Made by a program: the position numbers and the translations under genes
Shown: positions 23,298 through 24,802 of the stretch, one piece after another
Numbering within the stretch: position 1 is the stretch's first letter
How the letters are laid out: each line of letters begins with the position of its first letter
The notes under the pieces: generated by a model
Told to the model about the DNA's origin: nothing
The model's database searches: none
Seen by the model: the letters and a program-made list of their open reading frames with translations, nothing else
NCBI GenBank assembly: GCA_003477045.1
Contig: DMTS01000161.1
Location: forward strand, 1 to 24,802
DNA: 24,802 bases
Direction of reading: 5' to 3'
From: Candidatus Delongbacteria bacterium
Lineage (GTDB): Bacteria; UBA4055

Positions 23298-23780
23298 ATG
23301 TTAAATCTTAATGAGAGCGAGATAATTAAAAGATTTATTGATCATTTTCAATCGAAAGCGGATTCGATTTACGGCCTGAATCTTTCGGTTAAGAATTTGA
23401 AGATCGATAAACCTCAGCCCACGCCCGAATTCAAAGAATTCAAGAACGGTATCAATTCGTCAAGGACGGAAGTTAATTTTGAACTTGCAGGCTGGAAAAG
23501 CTATGCCGAGGACGGTATTAAGAGTTTCATGCAGTCGCTTCTCGAAGATGACGATGCATTTGTCCCGATCATCGGACTTGATGTTTATGAGGTTCAAAAT
23601 AAAGGTAAGACGTCTGTAAATATGTTCTTTTCAATGGTCTATACGGGATACGAGATCACTACGGACGAGAAAGTTGCTTCAGACATAAAAAAAGGCTCGA
23701 TCAGTAAAGAAGATATTATCGGTGAGATCGAAATAAGGCTGTCTGAAATTTACACTCTTCTGAAAAAACTGAGGAGCTGA
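23298..23780 (+). CDS. Uncharacterised 160-aa protein encoded directly after ftsZ
   Basis: I do not recognise this family. The 160-aa product is acidic, soluble and has no signal peptide, membrane helix, cysteines or obvious catalytic motif. It alternates helix and strand: an N-terminal helix (SEIIKRFIDHFQSKADSIYG), a strand (NLSVKNLKI), and a Pro-rich link (DKPQPTPEFKEFKNG). A strand (RTEVNFELAGW), a helix (YAEDGIKSFMQSLLEDDD), two hydrophobic strands (FVPIIGLDVYEV and SVNMFFSMVYTGYEI) and a C-terminal helix (IGEIEIRLSEIYTLLKKL) follow. Its ATG lies 1 bp after the ftsZ stop with AAGGAT upstream, and queD begins 1 bp after its own stop, so it is co-transcribed with both. A division role is possible from position alone. 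Confidence 0.8.
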   Translation: MLNLNESEIIKRFIDHFQSKADSIYGLNLSVKNLKIDKPQPTPEFKEFKNGINSSRTEVNFELAGWKSYAEDGIKSFMQSLLEDDDAFVPIIGLDVYEVQNKGKTSVNMFFSMVYTGYEITTDEKVASDIKKGSISKEDIIGEIEIRLSEIYTLLKKLRS

Positions 23781-23781
23781 A

Positions 23782-24150
23782 ATGTACGAAATAATTGTTA
23801 AACATCATTTTTCTTCTGCGCACAAGCTGATCAATTACGACGGCGAGTGCAAAAATCTTCACGGGCACAACTGGAAGGTAAAAGTATTCGCCCGTGCCGA
23901 GGAACTTAATAATATCGGTATTTCGCTGGACTTTAAAGAGTTTAAGAAAATAGCGAGGGATGAAATTGATAAATTTGATCATGTTTTTCTTAACGAACAT
24001 CCGACTTTTAACGGCATCAATCCCACGGCTGAGAACATTGCACGGATACTCTTTCAGGACATCTCAGAGAAAGTCAACGACGGCAATCTGAAGATCCACA
24101 TGATCGAGGTCTGGGAGTCGGATAACAACGGGGTTCGGTACTTTCAATAG
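23782..24150 (+). CDS. queD: 6-carboxy-5,6,7,8-tetrahydropterin synthase QueD
   Basis: This 122-aa enzyme of the T-fold (PTPS) family converts dihydroneopterin triphosphate to 6-carboxytetrahydropterin, an early step to queuosine and other 7-deazapurines. Zinc ligands are His14 (HHFSSAH) and His27 and His29 in CKNLHGH. The C-x3-HGH pattern with Cys23 distinguishes QueD from other PTPS families. SLDFKEFKK, FDHVFLN with Asp66 and His67, NPTAENIARILF, and EVWES with a conserved Glu at 112 complete the active site. The Shine-Dalgarno GAGGAG lies just upstream. No other queuosine gene (queC, queE, queF) is in the window. It ends the operon running from the dcw cluster. Confidence 0.95.
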   Translation: MYEIIVKHHFSSAHKLINYDGECKNLHGHNWKVKVFARAEELNNIGISLDFKEFKKIARDEIDKFDHVFLNEHPTFNGINPTAENIARILFQDISEKVNDGNLKIHMIEVWESDNNGVRYFQ

Positions 24151-24173
24151 GGTGATCTTTTATAATATCACTC
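24150..24173 (+). other. Hairpin after queD, weak terminator candidate
   Basis: GGGTGAT (24150-24156) can pair with ATCACTC (24167-24173) in seven pairs including one G-U. The loop is 10 nt and no T tract follows. It could be a weak or Rho-assisted end for the dcw-queD transcript; the remainder of the 24174-24317 gap shows nothing recognisable. Confidence 0.3.
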
Positions 24174-24317
24174 GCCATATGTCTTTCGAAAAAATACTAG
24201 CATTAATTACATAATGATCTGGAGTGAACGCGAACCGGCAGAGGATTTATATTTTTTCTTAAAGACATACGGCTCGTTCTGAATTTATGCCAAGCTTTTA
24301 AAAGATAAATAAATCAT

Positions 24318-24346
24318 TTGCTATGAAATCACTTTGTTCGTATAAT
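24318..24346 (+). promoter_or_regulatory. Promoter of the secreted protein gene at the window end
   Basis: TTGCTA (24318-24323), a 17-bp spacer and a consensus TATAAT (24341-24346) place the start of transcription near 24353, about 16 nt before the ATG at 24369. It marks a new transcription unit after queD. Confidence 0.6.
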
Positions 24347-24368
24347 TATAAAAAAAACAGGTTTACAA

Positions 24369-24802
24369 ATGAAAAAATTACAGCTGCTGATACTCATCTT
24401 TGCGGCAGTATCTTTTCCGGTCACTCTAAAGGAGGTCTATGACGCCGCCGGCCCCGAAGGTAAATACGATAAGGTTTTAAATCTCGAAAAAGGCAGGCTT
24501 TATACCGGAGGTCTTTCTCTCGGGTGGTATTATAATCCGCTGACATTTGCTTTCGATACGCTTGAGGAGAAGAGCGTAAAGATCAACGGTAACGGAGCTT
24601 TGATAGATCTGAAAAATTCGGTCATTCATATAGCTTATACCGACAGTATTCTCGATATTGACAGCTGCGTGATCATAGGCGGGACATTAAGATATACCGG
24701 AACTCCTTCAGGGGATGGTAATTATGTCATTCCGCACGGAACAGTTAAGAATGTAACATTCTACAAGCCCGTGGATTTCGGCATCAGGATGGAGGGAGCG
24801 GG
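24369..24802 (+). CDS. Secreted protein with beta-helix-like repeats, N-terminal part
   Basis: The gene runs off the window end; 144 complete residues are visible. Residues 1-19 form a signal peptide (MKKLQLLILIFAAVSFPVT). Next comes LKEVYDAAGPEGKYDKVLNL and GGLSLGWYYNP. From about residue 68 there is a succession of short strands ending in asparagine or turn positions: VKINGNGALIDLKNS, VIHIAYTDSILDIDSCVI, IGGTLRYTG, GTVKNVTFYKP. This resembles the turns of a right-handed parallel beta-helix, as in pectate-lyase-like and surface adhesin proteins. No catalytic residues can be assigned from the part present. An ACAGG Shine-Dalgarno is weak. Confidence 0.65.
   Translation, partial: MKKLQLLILIFAAVSFPVTLKEVYDAAGPEGKYDKVLNLEKGRLYTGGLSLGWYYNPLTFAFDTLEEKSVKINGNGALIDLKNSVIHIAYTDSILDIDSCVIIGGTLRYTGTPSGDGNYVIPHGTVKNVTFYKPVDFGIRMEGA

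Noticed and set aside
1..24802. CRISPR arrays, tRNA or rRNA genes, insertion sequences, prophage
   Set aside because: No direct-repeat array, cloverleaf, rRNA-like segment, transposase or integrase was seen; intergenic gaps are short and accounted for.

Overview
The window is about 25 kb of bacterial chromosome, low to moderate in G+C, densely packed and mostly single-copy core genes. Start codons are preceded by clear purine-rich Shine-Dalgarno sequences. Promoters look like classical sigma-70 sites (TTGACA with 17 bp to TATCAT; TTGACA with an extended TGnTATAAT). The MurE enzyme carries the DNPR motif for meso-diaminopimelate, so a Gram-negative-type DAP peptidoglycan is expected. A GldA/GldF/GldG-like ABC system with a DUF4340 protein and a secreted C10 (streptopain-like) protease point towards the FCB superphylum. 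The strong Shine-Dalgarno and TTGACA/TATAAT signals argue against Bacteroidota proper. A candidate FCB lineage such as Delongbacteria or Cloacimonadota is my guess; the sequence does not prove it.

Region 1 (1-4456, minus strand): a partial secreted C10 peptidase, then, in upstream order on the same strand, a DUF4340 protein, a GldG-like protein, an ABC-2 permease and its ATPase. Transcription runs from the ATPase towards the protease. Region 2 (4588-6031, plus): a promoter, signal peptidase I, and a small PAS protein ending in a four-cysteine zinc-ribbon-like domain. Region 3 (6087-9735, plus): translation genes rplM-rpsI-rpsB-tsf, then pyrH. A promoter plus terminator-like hairpin precedes rplM, and a strongly structured 154-nt spacer precedes rpsB. 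Both are candidates for autoregulatory ribosomal-protein leaders. Intrinsic terminators follow tsf and pyrH.

Region 4 (9811-23296, plus): a full division and cell-wall (dcw) cluster in the order mraZ-rsmH-ftsL-ftsI-murE-murF-ftsW-murC-murB-ftsQ-ftsA-ftsZ. It starts from a strong extended -10 promoter followed by 10-bp-spaced AAARTG repeats that look like MraZ boxes. The genes overlap or nearly touch, so they are likely co-transcribed and translationally coupled. The cluster lacks mraY, murD and murG, and there is no space or broken frame that could hide them.

Region 5 (23298-24802, plus): an unrecognised 160-aa protein and QueD (queuosine pathway) continue directly from ftsZ. A new promoter then drives a secreted protein, cut by the window end, with a beta-helix-like sequence.

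No tRNA, rRNA, CRISPR array, insertion sequence or prophage gene was seen. The most interesting material is regulatory RNA and DNA (leaders at 6122-6191 and 7140-7258, MraZ boxes at 9845-9881), the depleted dcw gene set, and two little-characterised proteins (5420-6031 and 23298-23780).
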